Position numbers and translations under genes: made by a program
Assembly (NCBI RefSeq): GCF_003144395.1
Contig: NZ_PENZ01000015.1
Coordinates: 22,235-82,877 of the forward strand
Reading direction: 5' to 3'
DNA from: Proteus faecis
GTDB taxonomy: Bacteria > Pseudomonadota > Gammaproteobacteria > Enterobacterales > Enterobacteriaceae
DNA length: 60,643 nucleotides
Part shown: one piece after another, positions 41,994-52,167 of the stretch
Numbering within the stretch: position 1 is the first letter of the stretch
Layout of the letters: every line of letters begins with the position of its first letter
The notes under the pieces: model-generated
What the model saw: the letters and a program-made list of their open reading frames with translations, nothing else
The model's database searches: none
What the model was told of the DNA's origin: nothing

Positions 41994-42557
41994 ATGAACT
42001 TACTTAACCATTTTCTTATTGCTATGCCTTCATTAAGCGATCCGTTATTTGAACGCTCGGTCGTCTATGTTTGCGAACATAATGAAAACGGTGCGATGGG
42101 CTTAATTATTAATAAACCTATCGAAGACATCTCTGTGGAAGGGGTATTAGATCAACTGGAAATTTTTTCAACTGACAGAGATGAAACGATTAGCTTACAA
42201 AAACCCGTGATGTCAGGTGGGCCAGTTGCAGAAGAGCATGGTTTTATCTTGCATACTCCGGTTTCAGGTTTTAGTTCTAGCATCAAAATTAGTGATAGCA
42301 CGATGATCACAACGTCTAAAGATGTCTTAGAAACCTTAGGTACAACAAGACAACCAGAAAAAACATTAGTCTCTCTAGGTTATTCTAGTTGGGAACAAGG
42401 CCAATTAGAGAAAGAAATTTTAGAAAATAGCTGGCTAACCGTTGAAGCCTCACCTCAAATTATTTTTGATACTCCTATTGCTGAACGTTGGCATAAAGCC
42501 GCTGAATTAATTGGGATTAATATCCACACCATTTCACAAATAGCGGGCCACGCATAA
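41994..42557 (+). CDS. yqgE: UPF0301 protein YqgE
   Basis: A 187-residue protein of the YqgE/AlgH family, whose exact function is unresolved. It starts [29 protein letters not shown] and has the conserved [10 protein letters not shown] and [10 protein letters not shown]. It overlaps ruvX by one base (TAATG), and the two are almost always paired in gammaproteobacteria. Confidence 0.93.
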   Translation: MNLLNHFLIAMPSLSDPLFERSVVYVCEHNENGAMGLIINKPIEDISVEGVLDQLEIFSTDRDETISLQKPVMSGGPVAEEHGFILHTPVSGFSSSIKISDSTMITTSKDVLETLGTTRQPEKTLVSLGYSSWEQGQLEKEILENSWLTVEASPQIIFDTPIAERWHKAAELIGINIHTISQIAGHA

Positions 42558-42976
42558 TGTCAAACAAAACGGTAATGGGATTTGATTTCGGCACTAAAAG
42601 TATTGGCGTCGCTATCGGTCAAGAAATTACAGGAACAGCAAGACCTTTAGCTTCATTTAAAGCAAAAGATGGTATTCCTGATTGGGCTCAAATCGAAAAA
42701 ATAATAAAAGAGTGGCAACCTGACTTAGTCGTTGTCGGCTTACCTCTTAATATGGATGGCACCGAACAGTTAGTCACAACTCAAGCGAAAAAGTTTGCTA
42801 ATCGCCTTCACGGTCGATTTGGTGTACAAATTGCGTTACATGATGAACGCCTTAGCACCGTAGAAGCTCGCGCTCATCTTTTTGAACGTGGTGGGTACCG
42901 TTCCTTAGATAAAGGCAGTGTAGATGCAGCATCTGCCGTTATTATTCTTGAAAGCTGGTTTGAACAACAATGCTAA
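42557..42976 (+). CDS. ruvX: Holliday junction resolvase-like protein RuvX (YqgF)
   Basis: RuvX/YqgF has an RNase H-like fold and is required for processing the 5' end of pre-16S rRNA; a role in Holliday junction resolution has also been proposed. The 139 residues (138 in E. coli) show [15 protein letters not shown] with the first catalytic Asp, [11 protein letters not shown], and [12 protein letters not shown] and the C-terminal [12 protein letters not shown]sp. Translationally coupled to yqgE. Confidence 0.95.
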   Translation: MSNKTVMGFDFGTKSIGVAIGQEITGTARPLASFKAKDGIPDWAQIEKIIKEWQPDLVVVGLPLNMDGTEQLVTTQAKKFANRLHGRFGVQIALHDERLSTVEARAHLFERGGYRSLDKGSVDAASAVIILESWFEQQC

Positions 42977-43026
42977 AAAATAAGTTCCACCTCGTGTGAT
43001 ATCCACCTATTTTTACTTCTACTTTA

Positions 43027-44031
43027 TCACTCAGCTTGAATTAAACCTTCATGTTGGCGTTGTTGCCGACTTAACATGAAGGTTTGCATTCCGTATTCGC
43101 TACCCGTTTGCATTAATGTTGTCACTTGGTGATATTTCCCTTCTCTTATAAGATGCGAAATACCCTGTGTAACCTGCATTATTTCAAATAACGCCACTCG
43201 CCCGCCTTCAGTTGAAGAGACTAACTCTTGTGAAATTATCGCTCTTAAGCTGCACGCTAATTGTGATGAAATCCATTGTCGCTCATTACCTGTAAATACA
43301 TTAGTTACGCGCTCAAGCGTTTGTACTGCTCCTTGAGTATGCAATGTTGCTAACACCAAATGTCCTGTTTCTGCTGCTGTTAATGCCAACTTAATACTTT
43401 GTGCATCTCTTAATTCACCTAACATAATGACATCCGGATCTTGGCGTAAAGCACTCTTTATTGCACTTTCAATATGTTGAACATCTCGTCCTATTTCCCT
43501 TTGCTGTACAATGCTTTGCTTATTGCTATGTATAAATTCAATAGGATCTTCTAATGTCAAAATATGCTGACGTTGATATTGGTTTAAATGATTGAGCATT
43601 GCCGCTAATGTCGATGATTTTCCACTTCCTGTAGCACCAGTCACTAAAATAAGTCCATGAGAATAGCTATCTAATAATGTTGAAACTGATTTAGGTACTC
43701 GAAGTTTATCTAAAGAAGGAATTTGTGTTTCAATTATTCTTAATACTGCGGAAACACCTTTTTGTTGGCGAAATAAATTAACGCGCAGTCGTTGTCCACA
43801 AGAGAGTGTAAGTGCCGTATCAACCTGCCCTTCATGCTCAAAAGTTTGCTTTTGAACATCACTCAAAAAAGGTCTAAGCCACGTTAGTAAACTATCCGAA
43901 GTGATAGGTTTACATTGATTTTGTTGATAAAGTATTCCATTGATCCGCAATCGAGGTACATCACCACAACAAAGGTGCAGATCCGACGCATTATGCTTTA
44001 CACTATATGCAATTAAATTTTCCATTTTCAT
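43027..44031 (-). CDS. pilT: PilT-family twitching motility ATPase (YggR)
   Basis: A type II/IV secretion-superfamily ATPase, homologous to PilT, which retracts type IV pili. The start MKMENLIAYSVKHNASDLHL has AGGAG eight bases upstream and fits E. coli YggR; the frame extends 21 codons further but overlaps yggS. The 334-residue product has Walker A GATGSGKSSTLA, Walker B-type PDVIMLGELRD, and ILTLEDPIEFIH. It is divergent from yggS by 21 bases. The function in this organism depends on a pilus that is not encoded in the window. Confidence 0.88.
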   Translation of the reverse strand: MKMENLIAYSVKHNASDLHLCCGDVPRLRINGILYQQNQCKPITSDSLLTWLRPFLSDVQKQTFEHEGQVDTALTLSCGQRLRVNLFRQQKGVSAVLRIIETQIPSLDKLRVPKSVSTLLDSYSHGLILVTGATGSGKSSTLAAMLNHLNQYQRQHILTLEDPIEFIHSNKQSIVQQREIGRDVQHIESAIKSALRQDPDVIMLGELRDAQSIKLALTAAETGHLVLATLHTQGAVQTLERVTNVFTGNERQWISSQLACSLRAIISQELVSSTEGGRVALFEIMQVTQGISHLIREGKYHQVTTLMQTGSEYGMQTFMLSRQQRQHEGLIQAE

Positions 44032-44052
44032 CTTATTATCTCCTGAGTTGCC

Positions 44053-44751
44053 ATGAATACTATTAAACAGAATCTCGTCAATGTCAGGTCTCACATTGAC
44101 ATAGCAGCGCAGAAATGCGGTCGTTCTTCAGAAGACATAACACTACTTGCAGTGAGTAAAACAAAACCTGTGAGTGACATCGAAAAAGCAATAGCCTGTG
44201 GACAAACTGAATTTGGTGAAAACTATGTCCAAGAAGGTGTTGATAAAATCCATTATTTTGCTGATAACCCTGTCTTAGTTTGGCACTTTATCGGCCCTTT
44301 ACAGTCCAATAAAACGCGCCTTGTTGCCGAAAATTTCGATTGGTGTCATACCATTGATAGGTTAAAGATCGCTCAAAGATTAAGCGACCAACGTCCTGAC
44401 TCATTGCCACCATTAAATGTACTTATTCAAATCAATATCAGTGATGAAAACAGTAAATCAGGTATTAATCTAACTGAGCTTGATGGGTTAGCAGCACAAA
44501 TCTCTATTCTTTCAGGTATTAAATTACGCGGATTAATGGCTATTCCAGCACCTGAAAGCAAGTATGAAAAACAAGTTGAAGTGTTAGAAAAAATGCATCT
44601 TGCATTTAAACAATTACAATCTCAATATCCCGATATAGATACGTTATCTATGGGAATGACAAGTGATATGGAGGCAGCTATTGCTTGTGGTTCAACCCTC
44701 GTTCGTATTGGTACAGCAATTTTTGGCGCAAGAGATTACACGACTAAATAA
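44053..44751 (+). CDS. yggS: pyridoxal phosphate homeostasis protein YggS (PLPHP)
   Basis: A small PLP-binding protein with an alanine-racemase-like barrel that controls intracellular vitamin B6 and affects amino-acid metabolism. The 232 residues show the PLP lysine in LLAVSKTKPVSDIEKAI, FGENYVQEGVDKI, WHFIGPLQSNK and SMGMTSDMEAAIACGSTLVRIG. It begins the yggS-proC-yggT-rdgB-hemW run. Confidence 0.95.
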   Translation: MNTIKQNLVNVRSHIDIAAQKCGRSSEDITLLAVSKTKPVSDIEKAIACGQTEFGENYVQEGVDKIHYFADNPVLVWHFIGPLQSNKTRLVAENFDWCHTIDRLKIAQRLSDQRPDSLPPLNVLIQINISDENSKSGINLTELDGLAAQISILSGIKLRGLMAIPAPESKYEKQVEVLEKMHLAFKQLQSQYPDIDTLSMGMTSDMEAAIACGSTLVRIGTAIFGARDYTTK

Positions 44752-44765
44752 AAATAGAGGTTTAT

Positions 44766-45584
44766 ATGGAACATCGTAACATCGCTTTTATTGGCGCTGG
44801 AAATATGGCTCAGGCCATTATTGCAGGATTAGTTCAAGGTGGATATCCAGCACATAAGATAACCGTCAGCTCACCTTCTGCCGTTCGCCGTGAACCTTTA
44901 GAGAAAGAGTTTGGTATTTATAGCACTAATGACAATATTGATGCCGTTCAAAAAGCAGATGTTATTGTACTGGCAGTAAAACCACAAATGATGGAAGAAG
45001 TGTGTAAGCCTTTACAAAATATCGCCATGAGTAAAAAATTAGTCCTTACTATCGCCGCTGGCATTCCTGCCACACGTTATAACGACTACTTTGCGACTCA
45101 ATTACAGCTTGTTCGCATTATGCCAAATACCCCAGCACTGGTAGGTAAAGGCTTAAGTGGTATGTTTGCGCATAATTCGCTGTCATCTCAAGATAAACAG
45201 TTTGCTGATGAATTAATGAAAAGTGTCGGAACAACTGTTTGGGTAGAGCAAGAATCTGCCATCAATGATATTATCGCCGTTGCGGGTAGTGCACCCGCTT
45301 ATTTCTTCTTGTTTATGGAATCAATGCAGCAAGAAGCTGAACGTTTAGGCTTTTCACCTGAAGTCGCTAGAGCTATTGTGCAACAAGCAGCCAGTGGTTC
45401 TACCGCCTTAGCTGAAAAACAGCATATGTTGCCTTTCTCAACTTTACGCGAGCAAGTAACATCAAAAGGTGGAACGACTGCAGCTGCACTTATGCAGTTT
45501 TATGAAGGTAAATTACCTGAAAACGTCGCTTCTGCCATGCAAGCTGCGATTAAACGTGCGCAAGAAATGGAAAAACAATTTTAA
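44766..45584 (+). CDS. proC: pyrroline-5-carboxylate reductase
   Basis: ProC reduces pyrroline-5-carboxylate to proline with NAD(P)H, completing the pathway started by proBA at 10-13 kb. The 272 residues (269 in E. coli) begin with a Rossmann motif FIGAGNMAQAIIAGL. Conserved C-terminal SAPAYFFLFMESMQ and TSKGGTTAAALMQF bind substrate. It follows yggS after 14 bases with a GAGG upstream. Confidence 0.97.
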   Translation: MEHRNIAFIGAGNMAQAIIAGLVQGGYPAHKITVSSPSAVRREPLEKEFGIYSTNDNIDAVQKADVIVLAVKPQMMEEVCKPLQNIAMSKKLVLTIAAGIPATRYNDYFATQLQLVRIMPNTPALVGKGLSGMFAHNSLSSQDKQFADELMKSVGTTVWVEQESAINDIIAVAGSAPAYFFLFMESMQQEAERLGFSPEVARAIVQQAASGSTALAEKQHMLPFSTLREQVTSKGGTTAAALMQFYEGKLPENVASAMQAAIKRAQEMEKQF

Positions 45585-45602
45585 TTTCATCAGGGCCAAC
45601 TA

Positions 45603-46160
45603 ATGAATTTTTTAAATTTCGTCATTCTGACTCTTCTTCAACTCTACACATCTGTCCTACTATTACGTGTTTGGATGCAATGTGTTAGAGCTGATTTTTA
45701 TAATCCTTTTTCACAATTTATCGTCAAAATCACACAGCCAATTGTTCGCCCATTAAGAAGTGTTATTCCTTCTATTGGCCCTATTGATACCGCTTCAGTC
45801 TTATTGGCCTATATACTCATTCTACTTGGTATTATTATTCCATCTTACTTATCAGGAACATCTATTCCTTTCTCTTTAATGTTCCCGTTTGCCTTTATTG
45901 AACTGCTCACAGCAGCTGGTAAGATAATTTTCTGGTTGATCATTATCCGAGCAATCCTTAGCTGGGTAAGCCAAGGTCGCAATCCAATTGATCACCTTTT
46001 ATTTCAATTAACAGAACCTTTAATGGCACCAATTCGTCGTGTAATTCCAGCGATGGGCGGTTTAGATTTCTCTGCAATGATTGTTATTCTTGTGCTTTAC
46101 GCCCTGAATTATCTGCGTGTAGACGTTTTACAATGGCTACTAAGCGTAACACTTTATTAA
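45603..46160 (+). CDS. yggT: YggT family membrane protein
   Basis: An integral membrane protein of 185 residues with two YGGT repeats ([14 protein letters not shown].. and [13 protein letters not shown]..) and about four helices. Conserved segments are [20 protein letters not shown] and [20 protein letters not shown]. The function is unclear; the family is linked to osmotic or membrane homeostasis. It is 18 bases after proC. The usual next gene yggU (DUF167) is missing: rdgB follows after 11 bases. Confidence 0.93.
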   Translation: MNFLNFVILTLLQLYTSVLLLRVWMQCVRADFYNPFSQFIVKITQPIVRPLRSVIPSIGPIDTASVLLAYILILLGIIIPSYLSGTSIPFSLMFPFAFIELLTAAGKIIFWLIIIRAILSWVSQGRNPIDHLLFQLTEPLMAPIRRVIPAMGGLDFSAMIVILVLYALNYLRVDVLQWLLSVTLY

Positions 46161-46171
46161 GGATAACACTT

Positions 46172-46765
46172 ATGCAAAAAGTCGTTCTCGCAACAGGAAA
46201 TCCGGGAAAGGTCAAAGAGCTAGCCTCTTTGCTTTCTAATTTTGGTTTAGATATTGTTGCTCAAACAGAACTTGGGGTTGATTCTGTTGAAGAAACTGGC
46301 TTAACCTTTGTTGAAAATGCACTGATTAAAGCGCGTCATGCAGCAAAAGTAACTGGCCTTCCAGCAATTGCTGATGACTCTGGTATTTCGGTAGATGCTT
46401 TAGGTGGTGCCCCGGGTATTTACTCAGCACGCTATGCGGGTGTTGATGCAAGCGATCAGCAAAATCTGGATAAATTGCTTAATGCAATGAAAGATGTTCC
46501 TGCTGAAAAACGCCAAGCACAATTTAACTGTGTATTGGTTTATATGCGCCATGAGAACGACCCCACTCCGCTGATTTTTCACGGTATTTGGCACGGCGTA
46601 TTAAGCACTGAAATGCACGGCGAAGGAGGATTTGGCTATGATCCTATTTTCTTTGTTCCTGAATTAAATTGCACAGCTGCGCAATTAACTAAAGAGCAAA
46701 AAAATCAGCATTCGCATCGTGGTAAAGCACTTAAATTAATGTTGGATGCCCTTAAGAATGCTTAA
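46172..46765 (+). CDS. rdgB: dITP/XTP pyrophosphatase RdgB
   Basis: RdgB hydrolyses dITP and XTP so that deaminated purines do not enter DNA. The start [17 protein letters not shown] has AAGGA eight bases upstream; the longer frame runs into yggT. The product is 197 residues, the E. coli length. Family motifs: [39 protein letters not shown] and [13 protein letters not shown]. The 3' end overlaps hemW by 8 bases. Confidence 0.96.
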   Translation: MQKVVLATGNPGKVKELASLLSNFGLDIVAQTELGVDSVEETGLTFVENALIKARHAAKVTGLPAIADDSGISVDALGGAPGIYSARYAGVDASDQQNLDKLLNAMKDVPAEKRQAQFNCVLVYMRHENDPTPLIFHGIWHGVLSTEMHGEGGFGYDPIFFVPELNCTAAQLTKEQKNQHSHRGKALKLMLDALKNA

Positions 46766-47888
46766 GTTGCCTCCATTAAGTTTGTATATTCATATTCCTT
46801 GGTGTGTACAAAAATGCCCTTATTGTGATTTCAATTCACACACCTTAAAGGGTGAAGTACCACATCAGGAATATGTGCAACATTTACTCAATGACTTAGA
46901 TGCCGATCTTATTCATATAGGCTCCCGTGAAGTCCAAACAATATTTATTGGTGGCGGTACACCTAGCTTATTAAGCGCTGAGTCAATGGCTGATTTACTC
47001 TATGGTGTGAAAGCACGCATTGCTGTTAACCCTAATGCAGAAATTACGATGGAAGCAAATCCAGGAACTGTAGAAGCTGAACGCTTTGCTGGATTCCAAC
47101 GCGCGGGTATAAATCGTATTTCTATTGGTGTACAAAGTTTTGGCAATGATAAACTTATTCGCTTAGGGCGTATTCATGATGCTGATGAAGCTAAAAATGC
47201 GGCTCGTTTAGCCAAAGAATTAGGTTTACGTAGCTTTAATTTAGATTTAATGCATGGATTACCAGACCAATCATTATCTCAAGCACTTTCGGATTTACAG
47301 CAAGCAATAGCGTTATCCCCCCCGCATTTGTCTTGGTATCAATTAACCATTGAACCCAATACACAATTTGGCTCTCGCCCGCCAAAATTACCTGATGACG
47401 ATATGCTATGGGATATTTTCTCAGAAGGCGATAAATTACTGACAGCTGCAGGTTATCAACAATATGAAACATCAGCATATTGTAAACCAGGCTTTCAATG
47501 TGAGCACAATTTAAACTATTGGCGTTTTGGGGATTATCTAGGTATTGGTTGTGGCGCTCATGGAAAAATAAGCTTTGAAGATGGTCGCATAATGCGAACA
47601 GTAAAAACCAAGCACCCTAAAGGCTTTATGGAAGGTCGTTATCTCCACCAGCAAAATTTTGTTGATAATGATGACCGTCCATTTGAATTTTTTATGAACC
47701 GTTTTCGTCTATTAGAAGCATTTCCAAGACAAGATTTTAGCGATTATACGGGGCTTACCGAAGAAACTATTCGCCATCAAATAGATGAAGCGTTGGCTTT
47801 AGATTATATCCGTGAGACTGAAACACACTGGCAAATAACGCCACACGGTAAATTGTTCCTTAATTCATTACTTGAGTTATTTCTTTAA
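46758..47888 (+). CDS. hemW: radical SAM heme chaperone HemW
   Basis: HemW is a radical SAM protein that binds haem and delivers it to respiratory proteins; it is not the coproporphyrinogen oxidase it resembles. The start [16 protein letters not shown] matches E. coli, inside the end of rdgB; an ATG four codons upstream is possible. The Fe-S motif CVQKCPYC is CxxxCxxC, and HNLNYWRFG fits the HNxxYW signature of HemW. The product has 376 residues (378 in E. coli). Confidence 0.95.
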   Translation: MLKLPPLSLYIHIPWCVQKCPYCDFNSHTLKGEVPHQEYVQHLLNDLDADLIHIGSREVQTIFIGGGTPSLLSAESMADLLYGVKARIAVNPNAEITMEANPGTVEAERFAGFQRAGINRISIGVQSFGNDKLIRLGRIHDADEAKNAARLAKELGLRSFNLDLMHGLPDQSLSQALSDLQQAIALSPPHLSWYQLTIEPNTQFGSRPPKLPDDDMLWDIFSEGDKLLTAAGYQQYETSAYCKPGFQCEHNLNYWRFGDYLGIGCGAHGKISFEDGRIMRTVKTKHPKGFMEGRYLHQQNFVDNDDRPFEFFMNRFRLLEAFPRQDFSDYTGLTEETIRHQIDEALALDYIRETETHWQITPHGKLFLNSLLELFL

Positions 47889-47916
47889 TATTACTGATTT
47901 CAAATAGCTAACTTAA

Positions 47917-47975
47917 AAAATGCCCATACTGTTATTCGAACTGCCCCAGTTCATTCACAGTTGGGCATTTTCCTT
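47917..47975. terminator. bidirectional terminator between hemW and the siderophore-binding protein
   Basis: AAAATGCCCA and TGGGCATTTT form the base of the stem, continued by ACTGT/ACAGT, with an inner GAACT/AGTTC stem. A-rich and T-rich flanks on both sides suit termination of hemW (+) and the convergent binding-protein gene (-). Confidence 0.85.
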
Positions 47976-48020
47976 TATTGTAAACCTTAAAACATCATAA
48001 AAATCTTAAGGTTCTATCAA

Positions 48021-48971
48021 TTAAAGTGCGCTTTCTACTGCCTCAATCTGCTTAGTTAAGCTGTCTAATCCACCACCAGAGAGATACCAAAGATCTGCTT
48101 GCAGATAAACAATACCGCCATTTTTATAGGCAGAAGTTGTCTTTATTATCTCATTTTCAAATGCTGTTTTATCTAATTTATCTGCGCCAATAGCTTCGCT
48201 ACGATCAACAATTAAAATAACATCAGGATTAGCTTTTGCGATCATTTCAGGTGTCACGACACGACGCTTACCTTTTTCTTCTTCAGCAATAGGCGGTAAT
48301 TCTGCTCTTTTTGCTTTAACAACATCATAAACAACACTTTGATTATTAGGCATTAAATTGCCAGCATTATGTAATAGCACTAAAACTTTTTTATCAGATG
48401 CCGTTGCTTTTTTCTGAGCTTGCTCAATAACAGTATTTAACTTAGCAAGTTGCTCTTCAGTCGCTTGCTGTTTATCAAATAATTCACCTAATAACTTGAT
48501 ATTTGATTCAACGGAATTGAGGTAATTAGCACTATTAGTACCTAAATTAACCGTAGGTGCAATTTTTGCTAACGCTTCATAAGACGCACCTTGACGGCCA
48601 GTAATAATAATTAAATCAGGTTTAATCTCAGCTAATTTTTCTAAGTCAGGCGACTTCATACCACCGACATTAGCAACATTACTTGCAATACTTTCTTTAA
48701 TATATGTAGGTGCATTACCTAATGGCAATCCTACCACTTTATCGGCTAAACCTAACTGAACTAAAGAATCATAAAGACCAAAATCAAATAGAACAACTTT
48801 TGAAGGACCCTTATTCACCGACGTTTCACCCAACAGGTGTTTAATCACCATCTTGTCATTCTGCTGACTAATAACTTGGTTAGGTTGGTATTCGATTGAT
48901 GTTTTGCTTAACGCAGAGAAGCTCGTTACAGAAAGGATAGATGCGATAACTAAAGGAAGGATCTTCTTCAT
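48021..48971 (-). CDS. siderophore ABC transporter substrate-binding protein, orphan
   Basis: A periplasmic iron-siderophore binding protein of 316 residues with a signal peptide ending near FSALS-K, no lipobox, and a TroA/FepB-type fold. Conserved segments are PSKVVLFDFGLYDSLVQLGL, GGMKSPDLEKLAEIKPDLIIITGRQ and NPDVILIVDRSEAIG. It resembles the FatB/CeuE group that binds catecholate or related siderophores. A Fur-like box precedes it, but no permease or ATPase genes adjoin it. It occupies the place of yggM/ansB in E. coli order. Confidence 0.87.
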   Translation of the reverse strand: MKKILPLVIASILSVTSFSALSKTSIEYQPNQVISQQNDKMVIKHLLGETSVNKGPSKVVLFDFGLYDSLVQLGLADKVVGLPLGNAPTYIKESIASNVANVGGMKSPDLEKLAEIKPDLIIITGRQGASYEALAKIAPTVNLGTNSANYLNSVESNIKLLGELFDKQQATEEQLAKLNTVIEQAQKKATASDKKVLVLLHNAGNLMPNNQSVVYDVVKAKRAELPPIAEEEKGKRRVVTPEMIAKANPDVILIVDRSEAIGADKLDKTAFENEIIKTTSAYKNGGIVYLQADLWYLSGGGLDSLTKQIEAVESAL

Positions 48972-49045
48972 TAATTTTGCCCTGTTTAAGTGAAATACTC
49001 AAACAGGGCATTCTAAACAGCTCTCCTCACAAGTCAATTGAACAA

Positions 49046-49064
49046 GAATGATTTTCATTATTAT
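49046..49064. promoter_or_regulatory. probable Fur box of the siderophore-binding protein gene
   Basis: GAATGATTTTCATTATTAT approximates the 19-bp Fur consensus, with matching TGAT and CATTAT blocks. It lies about 75 bases upstream of the binding-protein start. The symmetry is weaker than at 17213. Confidence 0.68.
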
Positions 49065-49144
49065 TTTCAATTATTGTGAGCTCGTCATTTATAAAGCTTA
49101 TTAACTATCCGGTTAATAACTCAATCATTAAAGAGACAAAGTAG

Positions 49145-49882
49145 CTACTTCTTTAATGCATTAATTAATTCAACTCGCTGATTTTCCATTTGAGTTATTT
49201 TGCTACAAGCTTGCTGACCAAATTGAGTAAATGCTGCTTCTTGTTGCTTCCACTCCTGATCTATAATCTTTTGGAAACCATCTAAGCTTCCTAATAACCC
49301 GCCTAAGGCTTTTTTACTGTCACCACCAGCGACTGCTAATAGCTGCTTTTTCCCCAATTCATTAATGCTGTCTTGCAACATACCACCTAGGCTACTTTCT
49401 ACAATTTCACGGCCTTTGGCTTCAACTTCTTTAATAGCTTGAGAATGAAACGTAATGTTATTCGGTTCTATGCTGATCACTCTATCCATTTGCTGATTAA
49501 GATCTTTCTCTAATCTACTTAATCTATTAAGAATGTTGCTTTCTTTACCAAAAGCTTCAATTACTACTTTATCAAGTACTTTGCGAGAGTCTTGCAGTTT
49601 TACCCCTGTTTCAGTTCTTAACCAAGGTACGTCTCGTCTTACTGTAGCTTGATATTTTTTGGCTAATTCTTGTTGTTGTGGTGTCAATGTAGCACTTTTT
49701 TCATTTTGAAATAATGTGCCGTCAGGATAAATGACCATTAAACCATTTGAACCAGCGACTTCAACAAATTCAGAGGTTATGCGTAAATCATCTTTTGGCA
49801 TTACAGCACAATCAAAACTTGGTGATGCATTTGCTGTACTCGCAACAAAAAATAGTGTGACAGCAATATTTCTTAAATTCAT
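49145..49882 (-). CDS. yggN: DUF2884 family protein YggN
   Basis: A 245-residue exported protein with signal peptide (IAVTLFFVASTANA) and the DUF2884/YggN pattern: LMVIYPDGTLFQN, RRDVPWLRTETGVKL, and a long helical centre with repeated Gln/Lys/Glu. Function unknown. E. coli YggN has similar size and lies in the same neighbourhood (ansB-yggN-yggL-trmB-mutY). It follows glsB after 22 bases and probably shares its transcript. Confidence 0.9.
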   Translation of the reverse strand: MNLRNIAVTLFFVASTANASPSFDCAVMPKDDLRITSEFVEVAGSNGLMVIYPDGTLFQNEKSATLTPQQQELAKKYQATVRRDVPWLRTETGVKLQDSRKVLDKVVIEAFGKESNILNRLSRLEKDLNQQMDRVISIEPNNITFHSQAIKEVEAKGREIVESSLGGMLQDSINELGKKQLLAVAGGDSKKALGGLLGSLDGFQKIIDQEWKQQEAAFTQFGQQACSKITQMENQRVELINALKK

Positions 49883-49904
49883 AACAACTCTCCTGAAAAC
49901 ACCC

Positions 49905-50831
49905 CTAAAAAATTGAACGCCCTACCTTGTTTGCTAATAATTCAAGTGCTGCACAGCCTGCTAATGAGTTACCTGATTTATCCAGCTCTGGTGACCAAAC
50001 AGCAACTGTAAAGGCATCAGGGACAACGGCAATAATGCCACCGCCTACGCCTGATTTTCCGGGAATGCCAATACGAAATGCAAATTCACCTGCTCCATCA
50101 TACATACCACAAGTTAACATTAATGCATTTATTTGGCGGGTTTGTCTTGGCGTAATAATCTGATTTTTATTACCCACACATATACCTTGATTCGCTAAAT
50201 AACTAAAACATCGTACTAACTCGGTACAACTCATTTCTATTGAACAATAGTGAAAATAAGTTTCAAGCACCGTAATAACATCATTCTCAAAATTACCGAA
50301 AGATTTCATTAGATAAGCGATTGATGCATTTCGACTAAGATGCTCCATTTCTGATTTTGCAACCACTGAGTTATAACAAATGTCAGGAGTATCCGTAAGA
50401 AAACGGATTACTTCTAACATTCTTTGCTTAGGCGCACTTAATCGAGACTGCAACATATCAGTGATAACAATGGCACCAGCATTAATAAAAGGATTGCGCG
50501 GGATCCCTTTTTCCATTTCTAGCTGTATCAAGGAATTAAAAGGCAGTCCTGATGGCTCTTTTCCTACACGTTGCCAAATTTCATGTTCTTCATAACGTGT
50601 TAAAGCAAGCGTTAAACTAAGTACTTTAGAGATAGATTGGATCGAAAAACGCTTATCTGCCATGCTTGATTGATAGAGTTCACCATCAACAGTATAAACA
50701 GCCATAGCAAGCTGTTCTGGAGGTACTTGAGCCAATGCGGGGATATAATCCGCGACTTTTCCTTGCCCAATTAATGGGCGAATTTGTTGCAAAATATCTG
50801 ACAGTAATGCGTTAGATAACGTTGTAGTCAC
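49905..50831 (-). CDS. glsB: glutaminase
   Basis: Glutaminase converts glutamine to glutamate and ammonia. The 308 residues equal E. coli GlsB (YneH). The serine-based catalytic dyad is Ser66 and Lys69 in [12 protein letters not shown]. Other motifs are [23 protein letters not shown] and [17 protein letters not shown]. It lies between yggL and yggN, where E. coli has no glutaminase, so it is an insertion or rearrangement relative to that order. Confidence 0.95.
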   Translation of the reverse strand: MTTTLSNALLSDILQQIRPLIGQGKVADYIPALAQVPPEQLAMAVYTVDGELYQSSMADKRFSIQSISKVLSLTLALTRYEEHEIWQRVGKEPSGLPFNSLIQLEMEKGIPRNPFINAGAIVITDMLQSRLSAPKQRMLEVIRFLTDTPDICYNSVVAKSEMEHLSRNASIAYLMKSFGNFENDVITVLETYFHYCSIEMSCTELVRCFSYLANQGICVGNKNQIITPRQTRQINALMLTCGMYDGAGEFAFRIGIPGKSGVGGGIIAVVPDAFTVAVWSPELDKSGNSLAGCAALELLANKVGRSIF

Positions 50832-50849
50832 AATCCCTTCCCCAGACAG

Positions 50850-50877
50850 ACAAGGGCATCCTTTTGGATGCCCTTGT
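50850..50877. terminator. perfect hairpin between yggL and glsB
   Basis: ACAAGGGCATCC and GGATGCCCTTGT form a perfect 12-bp stem with loop TTTT. On the minus strand (the transcript direction) CTGTCTGG follows, without a T tract. It may be a Rho-independent terminator of reduced efficiency or an mRNA boundary hairpin. Confidence 0.6.
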
Positions 50878-50905
50878 AATTATTTGCTAAATGTATAACT
50901 TTTTA

Positions 50906-51232
50906 TCAATCCCACCAAACATCAAATAGTTCAGAAGTCTGTACATCTTGCATTTTGCTTTCTTTAAGGAAGTTTTCGACTAATTGGCGATGCTCTTCTG
51001 TACATTTACCAATTTGTTGTAAGCAGATTAAGCCTTCCCAGCTCAGGTAACCACTTGCATCAAATGCCAGCCCGTTTGGTTCAATAACTTTGAGGATCAG
51101 CTCATCAACAAAGCGATCGACTTCCTCAATTGGGGTATTTTCTGGGAAAGTCCATTTTACTGAGAAACCTAATTCCTGAAATTCATCGATACGCATTTTT
51201 TTGCGTAAACGGCGACTACGTTGTTTAGCCAT
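50906..51232 (-). CDS. yggL: YggL family protein (50S ribosome-associated)
   Basis: A 108-residue protein of the DUF469 family; E. coli YggL associates with the 50S subunit. It starts [25 protein letters not shown] with a basic N-terminus and ends in LFDVWWD. The ATG overlaps the trmB stop by one base (TAATG). Confidence 0.94.
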   Translation of the reverse strand: MAKQRSRRLRKKMRIDEFQELGFSVKWTFPENTPIEEVDRFVDELILKVIEPNGLAFDASGYLSWEGLICLQQIGKCTEEHRQLVENFLKESKMQDVQTSELFDVWWD

Positions 51233-51951
51233 TATTTTACCCTCTTAAACATAAGATCCCAAACTCCATGCCCTAAACGATGACCGCGTTTTTCAAACTT
51301 AGTCACAGGACGTGTTGCTGGTCGTGGTACATAATCCTGAGTTTCTGACAAATTCTGATAACCTTCAACACTTGTCATCACTTCAAGCATATGTTCTGCA
51401 TATGGTTCCCAATCTGTCGCCATATGAAAAACACCGTCTAACGTTAATTTTTTTAAAATTAATTCGGCAAAAGGCACCTGAACAATACGGCGTTTATTAT
51501 GACGCGCTTTGTGCCATGGATCAGGAAAGAATAACTGAACCATTTTTAAACTATTATCTGGGATCATATGATTGAGCACTTCAATCGCATCGTGACACAT
51601 GACTCTCAGATTACTTAATTGCTCTTCTTCAGCATTTGCAAGACAAGCACCAACTCCCGGTGCATGTACTTCAATACCGAAATAATCATTTTCTGGTGTA
51701 TTTTTTGCCATAGTCACGAGCGACGCGCCCATGCCGAAGCCAATTTCTAAAATTACAGGCGCTTCGCGTCCAAAAACCTGACTGAAGTCGATGGGTTCCG
51801 GTTGATATTCAATACCAAAGACAGGCCACTGTGTTTCTAATGCTTGCTCTTGACGAGGCGTTAAACGGCCTTGTCTACGAACAAAACTACGAACGCGTCG
51901 TAAAGCACGCCCTTCTTCATTGAATTCCGGAGAAATTACATTCTTGATCAT
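51232..51951 (-). CDS. trmB: tRNA (guanine46-N7)-methyltransferase
   Basis: TrmB makes m7G46 in the variable loop of many tRNAs. The 239 residues equal the E. coli length. The AdoMet-binding motif is [17 protein letters not shown]; catalytic region [18 protein letters not shown]; and C-terminal [19 protein letters not shown] binds tRNA. It is coupled to yggL, and divergent from mutY. Confidence 0.97.
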   Translation of the reverse strand: MIKNVISPEFNEEGRALRRVRSFVRRQGRLTPRQEQALETQWPVFGIEYQPEPIDFSQVFGREAPVILEIGFGMGASLVTMAKNTPENDYFGIEVHAPGVGACLANAEEEQLSNLRVMCHDAIEVLNHMIPDNSLKMVQLFFPDPWHKARHNKRRIVQVPFAELILKKLTLDGVFHMATDWEPYAEHMLEVMTSVEGYQNLSETQDYVPRPATRPVTKFEKRGHRLGHGVWDLMFKRVK

Positions 51952-52167
51952 GTCTAATACTATCAGTCGTTAGGCCAGTTATTTACTTAAAATCGTTATA
52001 ATGTCGCTATAGCGCAACTTAACCGACATTATCCAAAGATCACTAAGTTTAGCAAGAGTCGTTTATAGAAGCATCACTCTATAAGATAAATATTAAGAGT
52101 GTTTACAGTTTATTCTCTCTGTGGTGCAATCTTACCTTAATCAGAACATGAGTTAATAAAATAAAAC

